Below, piece by piece: positions 1 to 9,020 of a stretch of 52,233 bases of DNA. The stretch is from Deinococcus marmoris DSM 12784 (GTDB lineage Bacteria; Deinococcota; Deinococci; Deinococcales; Deinococcaceae): positions 1 to 52,233 of the forward strand of contig NZ_JNIV01000023.1 in NCBI RefSeq assembly GCF_000701405.1, read 5' to 3'. The number at the start of each line of letters is the position of its first letter. Position 1 is the first letter of the stretch. Made by a program: the position numbers and the translations under genes. A model generated the notes under the pieces. It was not told the origin of the DNA. It worked only from the letters and a program-made list of their open reading frames with translations, and did not search any database.

Positions 1-414
1 CCCTCACCATTGCCAGAACCACGCCACTTCTTTTGGGGCTGTTCTCTATCGTGACGCTGCTTGCCCAGCGTCTCTGGTCGCAGGGTGATGTGGAAATCAG
101 GACTTGCGCCTGGTATAGCAAAACCCTGCCGACGTTCTCAGATGCCCTGGCGACAGTCAGGCGGGCGTTGTGGCGTCTACCGACTTTTACGATGTCCCGG
201 TCATGCCGGGACATCGTAAAAGTCCCGCGACAGGTTTTTGAGCGCATGTCAGACGCGTTGTGTTACGCAGCTTGATTCCCAAAATGGACAAAGTCGAACT
301 AAGGCTTCATCAGATTCAGACTGTGCTTCCGGGTCTAACCCCCCGTTCACCTCCGGGGCTAGACTGCGGGCCAAGACGCCGCTCCGAATCCACGCGCCCA
401 CAAGGAGACTTCCC
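1..414. other. Intergenic region before tatA, no convincing gene
   Basis: No reading frame here looks like a real protein; an 80-codon frame starting at 33 has no recognisable domain, no ribosome site and crosses the hairpin at 182-224. Apart from that hairpin, the only readable element is TAGACT at 360-365, a plausible -10 box giving tatA a 5' leader of about 40 nt with the ribosome site AAGGAG at 402-407. The left end may hold the tail of an upstream gene lying outside the window. Confidence 0.5.
182..224. repeat. Perfect 19-bp inverted repeat hairpin
   Basis: The arm GACTTTTACGATGTCCCGG at 182-200 is repeated exactly as its reverse complement at 206-224, with the 5-nt loop TCATG. No T-run follows on either strand, so it is not a typical intrinsic terminator. 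Its perfection and AT/GC mixed arms resemble a palindromic mobile repeat (REP/BIME-like or an IS200/IS605-type end), but no copy is seen elsewhere in the window. Confidence 0.8.
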
Positions 415-789
415 ATGCCCAACATCGGCCCCGCAGAACTGATCGTGATTTTACTGGTGGCCCTGGTGGTCTTCGGCCCCCGCAAACTCCCTGAGCTGGG
501 CAAGAGCCTGGGCGCGGGACTGCGCGAATTTCGCAAGAGTACCCAGAGCCTCAAGGACGAGCTGGATGTCGGTCTGAACGATAAGGGCGCGCAGGCGGCC
601 CCGATTCAGACCATTCACGCCTCTGTTCCGGCCCAGGCTGTATCGGCGCAGCCCGTGAGCGCCGCCGCCGTGACCCCGCAGGCCCAGGCTACCGCGCCCG
701 CCGCCGATGTCGTGGTCGAACCCGTGGCCGCCGAACCTGTGACCGAAGCAGTCAATCTGGAGAAAGAGAAAGAAACCGTCCAGGGCTGA
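415..789 (+). CDS. tatA: Sec-independent protein translocase subunit TatA
   Basis: TatA forms the pore of the twin-arginine translocase, which moves folded proteins across the cytoplasmic membrane. The 124-residue protein has the family plan: a short N-terminus, one hydrophobic segment at about residues 6-21 (IVILLVALVVFGPRKLPELG), the FGP hinge, an amphipathic helix with KSLGAGLREFRKS, and a long Ala/Pro/Val-rich tail ending in charged residues. The ATG at 415 is chosen because AAGGAG lies 7 nt upstream; a longer frame from 238 adds only low-complexity sequence. It stands alone without tatC and ends in a strong terminator. TatA and TatB are hard to tell apart, but the short helix and FGP-RKLPELG favour TatA. 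Confidence 0.92.
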   Translation: MPNIGPAELIVILLVALVVFGPRKLPELGKSLGAGLREFRKSTQSLKDELDVGLNDKGAQAAPIQTIHASVPAQAVSAQPVSAAAVTPQAQATAPAADVVVEPVAAEPVTEAVNLEKEKETVQG

Positions 790-810
790 ACCTGCCCCTC
801 TCCAGAATTC

Positions 811-835
811 GCCGTCCCCAGGGGCGGCTTTTTTT
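811..835 (+). terminator. Intrinsic terminator of tatA
   Basis: GCCGTCCC and GGGGCGGC form a GC-rich stem immediately followed by seven T residues at 829-835. It lies 22 nt after the tatA stop and upstream of the comM promoter. Confidence 0.85.
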
Positions 836-858
836 GCTGGGCCGCCGGTCATTTCTGC

Positions 859-864
859 TACGCT
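859..864 (+). promoter_or_regulatory. -10 box TACGCT upstream of comM leader ORF
   Basis: TACGCT fits the TANNNT pattern and lies exactly 7 nt before the GTG at 872, the spacing seen at many other genes in this window. A transcript from here would begin at or very near that GTG, about 35 nt upstream of the comM ATG. A clear -35 element is not visible. Confidence 0.5.
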
Positions 865-871
865 GACCGCC

Positions 872-907
872 GTGTCGTTTTCTCCCTTTTCTGGCGGTCA
901 GCCCTGA
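872..907 (+). CDS. Possible 11-residue leaderless leader peptide of comM
   Basis: GTG at 872 begins an 11-codon frame reading [11 protein letters not shown] if GTG initiates. Its TGA at 905-907 overlaps the comM ATG at 907 by one base (TGATG). The start sits 7 nt after TACGCT, so it would be the first codon of a leaderless mRNA. The comM ATG has no good Shine-Dalgarno sequence, so reinitiation after this peptide is a plausible way to translate comM. It may equally be a chance frame. Confidence 0.4.
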   Translation: MSFSPFSGGQP

Positions 908-2406
908 TGCTGGCCCGCGCCCGCAGCGTGGCCCTGATCGGTGTGGACGCCGTCGCCGTGGAAGTCGAGGTGGACGTGTCGCCCGGTCTGCCCGCGTTTA
1001 CCGTGGTCGGCCTGCCCGATCAGGCGGTCAGTGAAGCGCGTGAGCGGGTGCGGGCGGCAATTCGCAACGCGGGGCTGCCGTTTCCGGCGGCGCGGATCAC
1101 GGTCAATCTGGCCCCGGCGGACCTGCGCAAAGAGGGACCGCTGTATGACCTCCCTATCGCGCTGGGCGTGCTGGCGGCCCAGGACCTGCTGCCCGCGCGG
1201 GCGCTGGACGGCCTGCTCTGTGCGGGAGAACTGGCGCTGGACGGCAGCCTGCGTCCTATCGCCGGGGCCGTTAATCTGGCGCTGCTGGCCTCGTCGCTGA
1301 GTCTGCCCGCCCTGCTCCCCGAAGGCAATGCGCGAGAGGCGGCCCTCATCGACGGCCTGACCGTCTATGGCGCACGCACCCTGCTGGAGGCGGTGGCCCA
1401 CCTGAGCGGACGCACCGAACTCCCGGTCACGCCTGCTCCGGAGGCGGAAGACGACAGCGGCCTGCACCTCGATCTGGCCGACTTGAAGGGACAGGCGGCG
1501 GCGCGGCGGGCGCTGGAAGTCTCGCTGGCCGGGGGGCACAACCTGCTGCTCGTCGGCTCTCCGGGCAGTGGCAAGACCATGCTGGCCCGCCGCGCACCGG
1601 GGCTGCTGCCGCCGCTGACCCGCGCCGAGGCGCTGGAGGTCACGCGCATCCACTCGGCGGCGGGCATTCTGAATCTGCGCGGTGGCCTGAGCCTGGGTGC
1701 GCCGTACCGTTCGCCCCATCACACCGTCTCGGACGCAGGATTGATCGGCGGGGGCAGCATTCCCCGGCCCGGAGAGGTCAGTCTGGCCCACCGGGGCATC
1801 TTATTTTTAGACGAGTTCCCTGAATTCAGCCGCAAGGCACTGGAAACCCTGCGCCAGCCGCTGGAAGACGGCACGGTCACGATCAGCCGGGCGCGGGCCA
1901 CGGTGGAGTATCCGGCGCGCTTCCAACTGATTGCCGCCATGAATCCGTGTCCCTGTGGGCATCTCGGTGACCCGGAAAAGGGGTGCGCCTGCACGGCCTC
2001 CGAGCGGACGCGTTACGCGGCCAGAATCAGCGGGCCGCTGCTGGACCGTCTGGACATCGTCTGCCGTGTTCCTCGTTTGACGGTAGATGAGCTGACGCGT
2101 GCGCCGGAGCCGGAAGCATCTGCGCCAGTTCGCACGCGGATCACGGCGGCACGTAGCCGGATGGTGGAGCGCCAGGGCGTCCGCAACGCCGATCTGGCCG
2201 GGCAGGCACTCAGAAAACACGTTCCATTGGCCCCTGGACCCGAGAACTTCGTGCGCGCGGCGGCGCGGCAACTGGGCCTGACCGGGCGCGGCTTTGACCG
2301 CGTGCTGCGCGTGGCCCGCACGGTAGCGGACCTGTCGGGTGAGTCGGACGTGCGCGAGACCCATCTGGCCGAAGCGGTGACCTACCGCCCCCGCGAGCTG
2401 ACCTGA
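907..2406 (+). CDS. comM: YifB/ComM family Mg-chelatase-like AAA+ ATPase
   Basis: ComM is a hexameric AAA+ helicase that promotes branch migration during natural transformation, fitting the competence known in Deinococcus. The 499-residue protein is full length. The N-terminal ChlI-like domain starts [15 protein letters not shown] and contains [19 protein letters not shown]. The central ATPase has Walker [11 protein letters not shown] near residues 217-226 and Walker [13 protein letters not shown] near 298-309. A Cys cluster, [17 protein letters not shown], follows near residues 345-361 and is typical of the family. The C-terminal Mg-chelatase domain ends at about residue 499. ATG 907 is the only reasonable start, but it lacks a strong ribosome site and overlaps the stop of a tiny upstream frame. 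Confidence 0.93.
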   Translation: MLARARSVALIGVDAVAVEVEVDVSPGLPAFTVVGLPDQAVSEARERVRAAIRNAGLPFPAARITVNLAPADLRKEGPLYDLPIALGVLAAQDLLPARALDGLLCAGELALDGSLRPIAGAVNLALLASSLSLPALLPEGNAREAALIDGLTVYGARTLLEAVAHLSGRTELPVTPAPEAEDDSGLHLDLADLKGQAAARRALEVSLAGGHNLLLVGSPGSGKTMLARRAPGLLPPLTRAEALEVTRIHSAAGILNLRGGLSLGAPYRSPHHTVSDAGLIGGGSIPRPGEVSLAHRGILFLDEFPEFSRKALETLRQPLEDGTVTISRARATVEYPARFQLIAAMNPCPCGHLGDPEKGCACTASERTRYAARISGPLLDRLDIVCRVPRLTVDELTRAPEPEASAPVRTRITAARSRMVERQGVRNADLAGQALRKHVPLAPGPENFVRAAARQLGLTGRGFDRVLRVARTVADLSGESDVRETHLAEAVTYRPRELT

Positions 2407-2432
2407 TGGGTCTCCAGTTTGGCGCACAGCGC

Positions 2433-2771
2433 TCAGCTCTCGCTGGTGCCCCGGTCCCGGTCCGGCATGGGGGTGTTGACCCCGTCATTCTGGCTGAGGC
2501 CGCCTTCTCCGGCATCGCCCACGCGGGTTTCGTTGGTGGGGTCTACCGGGCCGCTGCCCTTCTCGATCAGGGCGTCGGGGTTGACCACGGCGGGAAAGCC
2601 AGCCGAGCCACCTGTGCCGCCGCTCACGACGACGGGGATAAAGTCCGCCTCGTCTGCCAGATCCCGTCTGGCCTCGCCCGGCAGCGAGGAGTTGGTACGG
2701 TTGCCTGCCTCGCTCTCGACTTCCTCGACGCTCTTGCCCAGCGGTTTGTCGCCGTATCGGTTATCCGTCAT
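2433..2771 (-). CDS. Acidic small protein of unknown function, paralogue of next gene
   Basis: I do not recognise a family with known function. The 112-residue protein has no signal peptide or membrane segment, is rich in Asp, Glu, Gly and Asn, and looks partly disordered. Its first 35 residues, with RYGDKPLGKSVEEVESEAGNR followed by a PGE, match those of the neighbour at 2862-3152, so the two are tandem duplicates whose tails have diverged. The start at 2771 is supported by this shared N-terminus and by CAGACT 6 nt upstream, a possible leaderless -10 box. It converges with comM, leaving a gap of only 26 bp. Confidence 0.75.
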   Translation of the reverse strand: MTDNRYGDKPLGKSVEEVESEAGNRTNSSLPGEARRDLADEADFIPVVVSGGTGGSAGFPAVVNPDALIEKGSGPVDPTNETRVGDAGEGGLSQNDGVNTPMPDRDRGTSES

Positions 2772-2861
2772 GTCCGCAGTCTGGGCGATGCCGGCAGGGT
2801 CCGGGTGAAGCGGGCCTGCACCTTTTCTTATGCTGGTTTTCCTGCTGAATGGCGGTCCCGT

Positions 2862-3152
2862 TCAGCTCTCGCTGTTTTTGCTGCTCTGCCCAGCGTCGGG
2901 GCCACGGCGCTCCCCGGCCACCACGCTGTCGGTCAGCAGGGTGTCGGTCAGCAGGGCGTCCGGCGCAATCACGCCAGGGGTGGTGCTGGTGTTGCTGTTG
3001 GAGACGGCGGGAACCACCGCCACCGTTTCCTCGTCGTGGCGAATCTGCTCTCCCGGCACCGGGGAGTTGACCCGGTTGCCCGCTTCACTCTCGATTTCCT
3101 CGGCGCTCCTGCCCAGGGGTTTGCTGCCGTAGCGGTCAGAGGAATCGGTCAT
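2862..3152 (-). CDS. Acidic small protein of unknown function, tandem paralogue
   Basis: This 96-residue protein shares its N-terminal block (YGSKPLGRSAEEIESEAGNR, then NSPVPGE) with the protein at 2433-2771. The tail is Ser/Thr/Asp rich and carries an internal duplication, ALLTDTLLTD, that is also visible in the DNA near 2930-2960. No domain, signal or membrane segment is apparent. CACACT lies 6 nt before the ATG, at the same spacing as in its paralogue. The shared N-terminal motif suggests a short binding segment, but the function is unknown. Confidence 0.72.
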   Translation of the reverse strand: MTDSSDRYGSKPLGRSAEEIESEAGNRVNSPVPGEQIRHDEETVAVVPAVSNSNTSTTPGVIAPDALLTDTLLTDSVVAGERRGPDAGQSSKNSES

Positions 3153-3220
3153 GTGCCCAGTGTGTTGGCCGGGCCGCCAGGGCGGGTGAGGTGGGGGGTG
3201 GCCTCTTCTTCACGCGGCCC

Positions 3221-3254
3221 CTGTTCCGTCCTCTGTTCCGTCCTCTGTTCCGCT
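3221..3254. repeat. 12-bp tandem repeat, 2.8 units
   Basis: The unit CTGTTCCGTCCT occurs at 3221-3232 and 3233-3244, then CTGTTCCGCT begins at 3245. It lies in the divergent spacer between the acidic small protein and the two-TM protein. It could be a slippage-prone tract with no function. Confidence 0.7.
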
Positions 3255-3432
3255 GTCAGTCCCGCCGCCTGCTGCGCCGCACCACGGGTCCGCCGGACCG
3301 CGAGTTGTTCAGGACAACGGTCCACGGCGGGCACGCCAAATCGGTATGCTGGGCGTCAAGAACGCAGCCGAGAACCCGCAAGACAGGGCGGTTCAGCCCG
3401 GACCCACCGCCCCCCATTCCCGAGGAGAGAAC

Positions 3433-4804
3433 ATGACCCAGAGTGCCCCCAGTGAACGCGCCCAGACGGCCCTGAAAACAAGTGGAATCAATTCCGTGTC
3501 CCTGATGTCGCTGGAGCGGGAGGACGCGCTGTTCGTCCTGACGGGCGACATGCTGGTCTATCAGGACGGCGGCGGCACGCGGCGCGTGACCCTGCGCGAC
3601 CTGACCCGGATTCACAGCGATCAGGCCGGGCTGCTGCGGGTGGAAACCCCCGCCGGAACCGCCCTGACCGCCAGCCTGCTGGGCTTCGACGTGGCCCAGG
3701 TCCAGACCTTTTTCAAGGGTGTTCGTAGCGCCACCGCCCGCGCCAAGGACCTGCCGGATTCGCCCACGCCGACCCCCGGCGGGGCCAAGACCTTCGGGTC
3801 CGCGCCCGCAGCGGCACCCGCAGTGGTGCCCACAATCGCGAACGGGGAGGGCAAGAACCAGACCGCCCAGTCGGAGGACAACCGGTCACACGCCACGCCC
3901 GAGGTGGCGGTCCCTGAAGTGGCCGGGATGCCCGAGCCGGCCAGCACCCCAGAGGCGACACCCCGGACCGCTGAAACGGCGTCGCCCAATCCAGCGCCCA
4001 GCGTCAGCGGTCCGGGGCCTGAGCAGGACAGGGTTCCAGAGACCGCCGGGTCCAACCTGACTGCCCAGCCCGTGACGGGTGCAAAGCCCCCCGCAGCCGC
4101 ACCTCCCGAGTCCAGGAAGGCCGGGGGCAGCGCCGAGAACCCGGTGGTCATCTCGTCGTCGAGCTTCTCGCCGAATGTCAGCAAGCCGGGGCTGGGCGCA
4201 GTGGTCGCGGCGGCAAAAGCCGAGGCCGTCAAGCCCGACAGCACCCAACCCGGTCCTGCCAGGTCCGACACCACTAAATCCAACACAGCTAAATCCAACA
4301 CAGCTCAATCCAACACAGCTCAACCCAACACAGCTCAACCCGAACTCCGCAAGGGCCAGACCGCAGCGCCCCTCTCTGACCTCCCGGCAGACCAGGCGGC
4401 CCCCAGAATCGAGCTGCCCAGCCGCCCCACCCCGCGCAGCGCCGTGGCGGTTCCCGGCAACAGCGCCCCGGACAGTTCAGAGCCTGAACTCCAGGCTGTC
4501 CCGGATCCCATGCCCAGTACGCCGCCCGTCACGGCACTCTCGAAGGTGGCGGCGGCCACGGCGCTGGCCCGGCAGGCCGAAACGGTCGAGACCCTGGCCG
4601 GGCGGCTGAAACTGCTGGGCGCGGTGCTGTTCGTGGGCGCGCTGGCGCTGGCCTTCTTCCAGTTCACGGGCGATCAGGCGCTGGCCGGAATCTGGACCCT
4701 GCTGTCGGGCGGCGTGGGCGCTATCGCGCTGCTGGCGCTGGGCGAGCTGTCGGCCTTGCTGGCGCTGCTGGCCCGCGTGCCCGGCCCAGTGCGGACCACT
4801 GCCC

Positions 4805-4827
<23 letters not shown>
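3433..4827 (+). CDS. Pro/Ala-rich protein with PH-like N-terminus and two C-terminal TM segments
   Basis: Function unknown. The 464-residue protein has three parts. Residues 1-100 look like a compact beta-rich domain ([20 protein letters not shown]...), perhaps PH-like. Residues 100-370 are low complexity, rich in Ala, Pro, Ser and Thr. Two hydrophobic helices lie near residues 395-415 and 420-450. The linker carries a five-residue repeat, (K/Q)SNTA-like, encoded by a 15-bp DNA repeat. ATG 3433 is chosen because GAGGAGAG lies 5-8 nt upstream; TATGCT at 3345-3350 is a possible -10 box. Its 3' end overlaps lysK by 23 bp, so the two are probably co-transcribed. A membrane-anchored scaffold or sensor is possible but unproven. 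Confidence 0.75.
4261..4335 (+). repeat. 15-bp in-frame tandem repeat, five units
   Basis: AAATCCAACACAGCT occurs exactly at 4276-4290 and 4291-4305, CAATCCAACACAGCT at 4306-4320, CAACCCAACACAGCT at 4321-4335, and a degenerate first copy at 4261-4275. Each unit encodes five residues of the [15 protein letters not shown] type, so copy-number change would keep the reading frame. Confidence 0.9.
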
Positions 4828-5935
<1,108 letters not shown>

Positions 5936-6011
5936 GGTACGAAGGGGAGCAACCCCTCAAGCGCGAAATGCGCCGCAATGGCCCTCCCAGCGGTGCGCTA
6001 CGCTTGCCCGT

Positions 6012-7685
6012 ATGATTCGCGTGCTGCCCCCCGAAGTCGCCCGGCTGATTGCGGCGGGCGAGGTGGTGTCGCGCCCGCTGGACGTGGTGCGCGAACTGGT
6101 GGACAACGCGCTGGACGCCGGGGCCAGCCGCATTGAGATTGAGCTGGAGGGCGGCGGCCTGTCCCTGGTGCGTGTGCGCGACAACGGGGGCGGCATCGGC
6201 GCAGGCAGCGTGGAACTGGCCGCCGTGCGCCACGCCACCAGCAAACTGGAACCCGTGGCCGGGGCTGTGGAGCGCGTGACCACCCTGGGCTTCCGGGGCG
6301 AGGCGCTGTGGGCGGCGGCGCAGGCCGGAGAGCTGCACCTGATCACTCGCCCGGCGGGTCAGGTAGGCGCGTCCGAGGTCTGGGCGCAGGGCGAGGACGT
6401 GCGCGTGGGCCGCGCCGCCGCCCCGGCAGGCACCACGGTCACGGTGCGCGGCCTCTTTTCCCGTCTGCCCGCCCGCCTGCGGACCCAGGCCACCCCCGCC
6501 GCCGAGGTGCGCGAGGTGACCGCGCTGGTGGGCCGTTACGTGCTGCATCATCCGGGCCTGCACTGGCGCTTGAGCGTGGACGGCGATCCCAAACTGACCC
6601 ACGCCCCCGCCGATCACCGGGGCGCGGTGGCGAGCGTGTACGGCCCGCTGAATGCCAACCGGGTCCTGAAGGTGGAATCGGCTGGAGACGGGGTGGGTGT
6701 GCTGGGCGTCGTCTCGCGCCCGGAATTGACGCGCGCCAGAAGGGACCGGATGCATTTCAGCGTCAACGGGCGGCCCATCCTCGCGCCGCCGGAGCTGGAA
6801 AAGGCGGTGATAGACGGGTACGCCGAGTTGCTGCCCGCCGGGGCCGCGCCGCTTTGCGTGCTGGATATCACGGTTGCGCCGGGGGACCATAACCCCAATG
6901 TCCACCCGGCCAAGCAGGTGGTGGCCCTGGCCGATCTGGGCGGCGTGGCCGCGCGGGTGCGGGAAGCGGTAGCGGCAGCCCTGGCACAGCACCCGCTGGC
7001 CCGCGCCGCGCCTGCCCTGATCGCCCCGCCCGAACCCTCCGAGTCGCCCCGCAACGGCTCTTTCCCCGAACTGACGCTGGTGGGCATCTACCAGGAGCTG
7101 TACCTGCTGGCCCAGGGCGAGGGTGACCTGTGGGTGGTGGATGCCCACGCCGCCCACGAACGCGCGCTGTACGAGCGGCTCACGCGCGAACTCCTGACCG
7201 CCCCGCCCGTGGAGCTGCCCGAGCCGGAGCTGCTGCACCTGAGTGCCCAGCAACGGGCCGCCCTGAATGAGCGCGCCGCCGAATTGCGGGGCTGGGGCCT
7301 GGAAATCGAGGACTTCGGCGCGGGTCTGGCGCGGCTGCGGACCCTGCCCGCCGCGCTGGCCGCCCTGCACATTCCCAGATTGCACGAGCAGATCGTGGAG
7401 GGCGCGCTGGGGGGTGGTCCCGATCCGCGCCGTGACGTGCTGGCGAATCTGGCCTGCGCGCCTGCCCTCAAGGCGGGGATGCTGGACCACGGACGCGGCG
7501 CGCTGGTGCTGGCTGCCCTGGCCGACTGCGAACACCCCTGGGCCTGCCCCCACGGACGCCCCACCACGTTGCGTCTCTCGGAGCGCGATCTGGTGCACGC
7601 GTTTGGGCGGCGAGGAGTACGGGACGTGGCGCGGGGACGGGACGCCGAGAAGAAAGTGATGCCGAAAGAGACCCAGCGGAATTGA
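6012..7685 (+). CDS. mutL: DNA mismatch repair protein MutL
   Basis: MutL couples mismatch recognition by MutS to downstream repair. The 557-residue protein has the GHKL ATPase N-terminus: ELVDNALDAGA near residues 29-39, RVRDNGGGI near 55-63 and TLGFRGEAL near 93-101. The C-terminal dimerisation and endonuclease domain has DAHAAHERALYE at 377-388 and CPHGRPTTLR near the end. The endonuclease motif is usually DQHA(X)2E(X)4E; here Gln is Ala while Asp, His and both Glu remain. TACGCT lies exactly 7 nt before the ATG, so a leaderless transcript is likely. mutS is not in the window. It converges with the M20D gene at 7742. Confidence 0.95.
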   Translation: MIRVLPPEVARLIAAGEVVSRPLDVVRELVDNALDAGASRIEIELEGGGLSLVRVRDNGGGIGAGSVELAAVRHATSKLEPVAGAVERVTTLGFRGEALWAAAQAGELHLITRPAGQVGASEVWAQGEDVRVGRAAAPAGTTVTVRGLFSRLPARLRTQATPAAEVREVTALVGRYVLHHPGLHWRLSVDGDPKLTHAPADHRGAVASVYGPLNANRVLKVESAGDGVGVLGVVSRPELTRARRDRMHFSVNGRPILAPPELEKAVIDGYAELLPAGAAPLCVLDITVAPGDHNPNVHPAKQVVALADLGGVAARVREAVAAALAQHPLARAAPALIAPPEPSESPRNGSFPELTLVGIYQELYLLAQGEGDLWVVDAHAAHERALYERLTRELLTAPPVELPEPELLHLSAQQRAALNERAAELRGWGLEIEDFGAGLARLRTLPAALAALHIPRLHEQIVEGALGGGPDPRRDVLANLACAPALKAGMLDHGRGALVLAALADCEHPWACPHGRPTTLRLSERDLVHAFGRRGVRDVARGRDAEKKVMPKETQRN

Positions 7686-7741
7686 ATAGAAGAGACGGAG
7701 CGCAATGAAGAATTACGCGCCCCGTCCAGTATCCCTGACGT

Positions 7742-8935
7742 TTAGACCGGCTGCGTCAGCCGCTGGGCCGCCCCGATATACATCCGGGTGCCGTGGTCCA
7801 GAGCGCGTTCGTCGATGTCAAATTTGGGGTGATGGTGAGGGGCGTACTCCGGGCCGCCCGCACCGATCAGCACGAAGGTTCCGGGGGCCACCGTCATGTA
7901 GGCGCTGAAATCCTCGCTGCCCATCAGCGGCTGGCCCTCGATGACCGTGACTGTGTCACCAAACGTTTCCTGCGCCACCTCGCGCAGAATCGCGGTGGTG
8001 GCCGCGTCGTTGACGGTGGCGCGGTAGCCGTTCTGGTAGCTGAAGGTGTAGGTGGCCCCGAACGCCTCGGTGATGCCCTGCACGATCTTTTCCATGCGCT
8101 GCGGCATCAGCTTTCGCAGTTCGGGGTCAAAGGTCCGCACGGTGCCGTTCAGGGTGGCGGTGTCGGGAATGATGTTGTGCGCGGTGCCGGAGTGAATCTG
8201 GGTGACGCTCAGGACGGCGGGCACAATCGGATCGAGCTGGCGCGAGATCACGCTCTGGAAGGCCAGCACGATCTGCGCGGCGATCACCACCGGGTCCACT
8301 GTCTGGTGCGGCTGCGCGCCGTGACCGCCCTTGCCCTGGATCACGATGTCGAAGCCGTCCGGCGAGGCCATCAGCGGCCCCTCGCGCAACATGATCACGC
8401 CCGCAGGAATGGGACTCATGACGTGTTCGCCCATCACCACGTCCACCCCGGCCAGCGCGCCGCTGTCCACGATCTGCTGCGCGCCGCCCGGAAAATGTTC
8501 CTCGGCGTGCTGGAAGATGAAACGCACCTCGCCGCAGAGCTTCTCCGGCTGGGCCGACAGCACCTTGGCCGCCCCGAGCAGCATCGCCGTGTGCGCGTCG
8601 TGACCGCAGGCGTGCATGACGCCCCCCCGCTTGCTGGCAAAGGGCAGTCCGGTTTCCTCGGTGATGGGCAGCGCGTCCATGTCGGCGCGCAGCAGGACGG
8701 TGCGCCCCGGCCCGGCCCCGCCCTTCAGGGTGGCCAGCACGCTGGTGGGCGTGGGCCGCGTGACCGTCAGGTTAGGGAGTTTCTGAAGCTGACCTTCCAC
8801 GAAATCGGCGGTCTCGTTCTCGTGAAACGACAGTTCCGGGTTCTCGTGCAGGTAGCGCCGCCACTGGATCACCTGCTGCTGCAACGCGTAATCCTCGATG
8901 CTGGCCTGGGCGGGCTGACGGATGCTCTGGGTCAT
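7742..8935 (-). CDS. M20D family N-acyl amino acid amidohydrolase
   Basis: Members hydrolyse N-acyl or N-carbamoyl amino acids, for example hippurate or N-acetyl-amino acids, using one or two metal ions. The 397-residue protein is full length. It has [16 protein letters not shown] near residue 29, [18 protein letters not shown] near 105-122 with metal-binding Cys and His, and the catalytic [11 protein letters not shown] near 140. The start at 8935 is chosen because the first 21 codons of a longer frame (to 8998) lack conserved sequence, and CGAGG lies upstream. It faces mutL and lies downstream of a solute-binding protein gene transcribed the same way, so it may process an imported peptide or acyl amino acid. 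Exact substrate unknown. Confidence 0.88.
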   Translation of the reverse strand: MTQSIRQPAQASIEDYALQQQVIQWRRYLHENPELSFHENETADFVEGQLQKLPNLTVTRPTPTSVLATLKGGAGPGRTVLLRADMDALPITEETGLPFASKRGGVMHACGHDAHTAMLLGAAKVLSAQPEKLCGEVRFIFQHAEEHFPGGAQQIVDSGALAGVDVVMGEHVMSPIPAGVIMLREGPLMASPDGFDIVIQGKGGHGAQPHQTVDPVVIAAQIVLAFQSVISRQLDPIVPAVLSVTQIHSGTAHNIIPDTATLNGTVRTFDPELRKLMPQRMEKIVQGITEAFGATYTFSYQNGYRATVNDAATTAILREVAQETFGDTVTVIEGQPLMGSEDFSAYMTVAPGTFVLIGAGGPEYAPHHHPKFDIDERALDHGTRMYIGAAQRLTQPV

Positions 8936-9020
8936 GGGAAACCTCGTGGGTGTTGAAAGAGAGGGGGGTGACGCGAAAGCTTTTCCACGCCACCCCACAG
9001 GACTTCAGACGGCGTGAACC

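Noticed and set aside
33..275. 80-codon frame at the left edge
   Set aside because: It has no ribosome site or recognisable pattern and crosses the perfect hairpin.
4261..4335. CRISPR-like repeat array
   Set aside because: Units are contiguous without spacers and lie in frame inside a gene, so this is a protein repeat.
5936..6011. Radiation/desiccation response motif before mutL
   Set aside because: No 17-bp palindrome resembling TTATGTCATTGACATAA is visible here, nor in the other promoter regions I checked.
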